Source: Clostridiales bacterium (GTDB taxonomy: Bacteria; Bacillota; Clostridia; Oscillospirales; CAG-272). Taken from it: DNA of 14,740 nucleotides. The notes below the pieces were generated by a model. The model did not search any database. It saw only the letters and a program-made list of their open reading frames with translations, and was not told the DNA's origin. Made by a program: the position numbers and the translations under genes. Below, piece by piece: positions 13,994-14,740 of the stretch. How positions within the stretch are numbered: position 1 is the stretch's first letter; every line of letters begins with the position of its first letter. The DNA lies in contig JAAZGC010000077.1 in NCBI GenBank assembly GCA_012511425.1, forward strand, positions 1-14,740, given 5' to 3'.

Positions 13994-13999
13994 GGGAGG
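13994..13999 (+). promoter_or_regulatory. Ribosome binding site deciding the TTG start of the DUF5685 gene
   Basis: GGGAGG lies 7 bases before the TTG at 14007. An in-frame GTG at 14001 is almost touching this site and so is unlikely to be the start. Confidence 0.75.
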
Positions 14000-14006
14000 T
14001 GTGCAT

Positions 14007-14740
14007 TTGTTCGGATACATAAGACCGCTGATAAGCGAGCTTAAAGTCAGAGAGCTTGAACTTTACCGGTCGGTTTACTGCGGACTTTGCCGCGCGATGA
14101 AACACTCCACCGGAAATCTTTCACGGATTTCAATCAGCTATGACTTTGTCTTCTGCGCATTTATCCGCGCAGCGCTGACCGGACAAAGCTTCGCTCCCGA
14201 AAAACGCTGGTGCTTTCTGCATCCGTTAGAAAAACGACTGATAGCTGCCGAAAACGAAACTCTTGTCGATTGCGCGCTTATGAGTGCAGTGCTGACGAGA
14301 GAAAAAGCATACGATAATTATCAAGACAGCCGTTTTCTTTCGAAAATAAGTACCGGTATGGCACTGCCGCAGGTAAACAGAATGCTCAAGCTTGCGATAA
14401 GAAAAGACTCGGGAGTAGCCGATGTAGCAAAGTGTGTCCGAGAAAAGATGGATAAGCTATACGAACTTGAAAAGTCCGGATCCAAATCTCCCGATGAACC
14501 CGCTCAGGCTTCCGGAGAACTCCTTGCGGAGATTTTCAAATATAAGCTTGAAGGTGAAAAACGCAGCATCGCTTCCGCCGTCGGTATAAGAATCGGAAGA
14601 TGGGTCTATCTTGTTGACGCAGCAGATGATTATCAATCCGACATTAAAAATTCAGAGTATAACCCGTTTATCGAAGCCGGAACGCAACCCGATGAAAGGC
14701 TTTTCGAAGCGCTTCGCCTTGAGCTGAGCGATGCGAGAAA
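14007..14740 (+). CDS. DUF5685 family protein, 3'-truncated
   Basis: The open frame begins at a TTG codon and runs off the right edge, with 244 codons visible. The N-terminus FGYIRPLISELKVRELELYRSVYCGLCRAM matches in kind the DUF5685 family of Firmicutes, whose function is unknown. It carries a C-x-x-C pair (C25, C28), which may bind metal. Near the visible end is an acidic motif in YLVDAADDYQSDIKN (D204, D207, D208, D212) followed by YNPF, also a family mark as I remember it. The Asp spacing recalls metal-binding helices, for example in prenyl-transferase-like folds, but that is only a resemblance. Further cysteines occur at several places in the first 100 residues. The downstream partner genes lie outside the window. 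Confidence 0.82.
   Translation, partial: MFGYIRPLISELKVRELELYRSVYCGLCRAMKHSTGNLSRISISYDFVFCAFIRAALTGQSFAPEKRWCFLHPLEKRLIAAENETLVDCALMSAVLTREKAYDNYQDSRFLSKISTGMALPQVNRMLKLAIRKDSGVADVAKCVREKMDKLYELEKSGSKSPDEPAQASGELLAEIFKYKLEGEKRSIASAVGIRIGRWVYLVDAADDYQSDIKNSEYNPFIEAGTQPDERLFEALRLELSDAR

Overview
The window looks like a stretch of a Clostridia-type Firmicute chromosome, possibly a gut Oscillospirales-like lineage. Three things suggest this: the dnaX–ybaB–recR order, the strong AGGAGG-type ribosome binding sites with two TTG starts, and a DUF5685-type gene. Lineage is inferred from gene content only. Base composition is moderate and even across the coding regions. I see no rRNA, tRNA, CRISPR array, transposase or prophage gene.

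Region 1 (2–2479) is a housekeeping DNA-replication and repair block on the + strand: the 3' part of dnaX (clamp-loader tau/gamma subunit), ybaB/ebfC and recR. It ends in a clean intrinsic terminator.

Region 2 (2521–6794, + strand) is a three-gene catabolic operon with its own promoter: a cytoplasmic GH29 alpha-L-fucosidase-like hydrolase, tagaturonate reductase (uxaB) and altronate dehydratase (uxaA). The last two genes overlap by 4 bases. uxaB and uxaA give the two middle steps of D-galacturonate breakdown (tagaturonate to altronate to 2-keto-3-deoxygluconate). uxaC and the KDG kinase and aldolase are not here. Pairing a fucosidase with galacturonate genes suggests a pectic or other fucose-containing acidic glycan.

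Region 3 (6848–12994, - strand) converges on region 2 across a hairpin terminator. Read in the direction of transcription it holds a sugar-type solute-binding lipoprotein, an SRAP/YedK-family DNA-repair protein joined to it by a UGAUG overlap, a Cof-type HAD phosphatase, then a URO-D-fold protein and a GH36 alpha-galactosidase-like enzyme. The last two have a near-perfect sigma-A promoter of their own. The lipoprotein promoter carries a perfect inverted repeat between its -35 and -10 boxes, so it is probably controlled by a dedicated repressor. No transporter permease or regulator gene lies in the window.

Region 4 (12995–14740) begins with a 355-base AT-rich divergent intergenic region. It contains an intrinsic terminator with no gene in front of it, placed upstream of an unrecognised two-TM-segment protein. 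The window ends inside a DUF5685-family gene that starts at a TTG codon and has an extended -10 promoter.

I found no clear new defence or mobile system. The best leads are the odd gene coupling (binding lipoprotein–SRAP–HAD), the URO-D-like protein whose usual H-x-C motif reads H-x-D, the shortened N-terminal domain of UxaA, and the operator and attenuator candidates.
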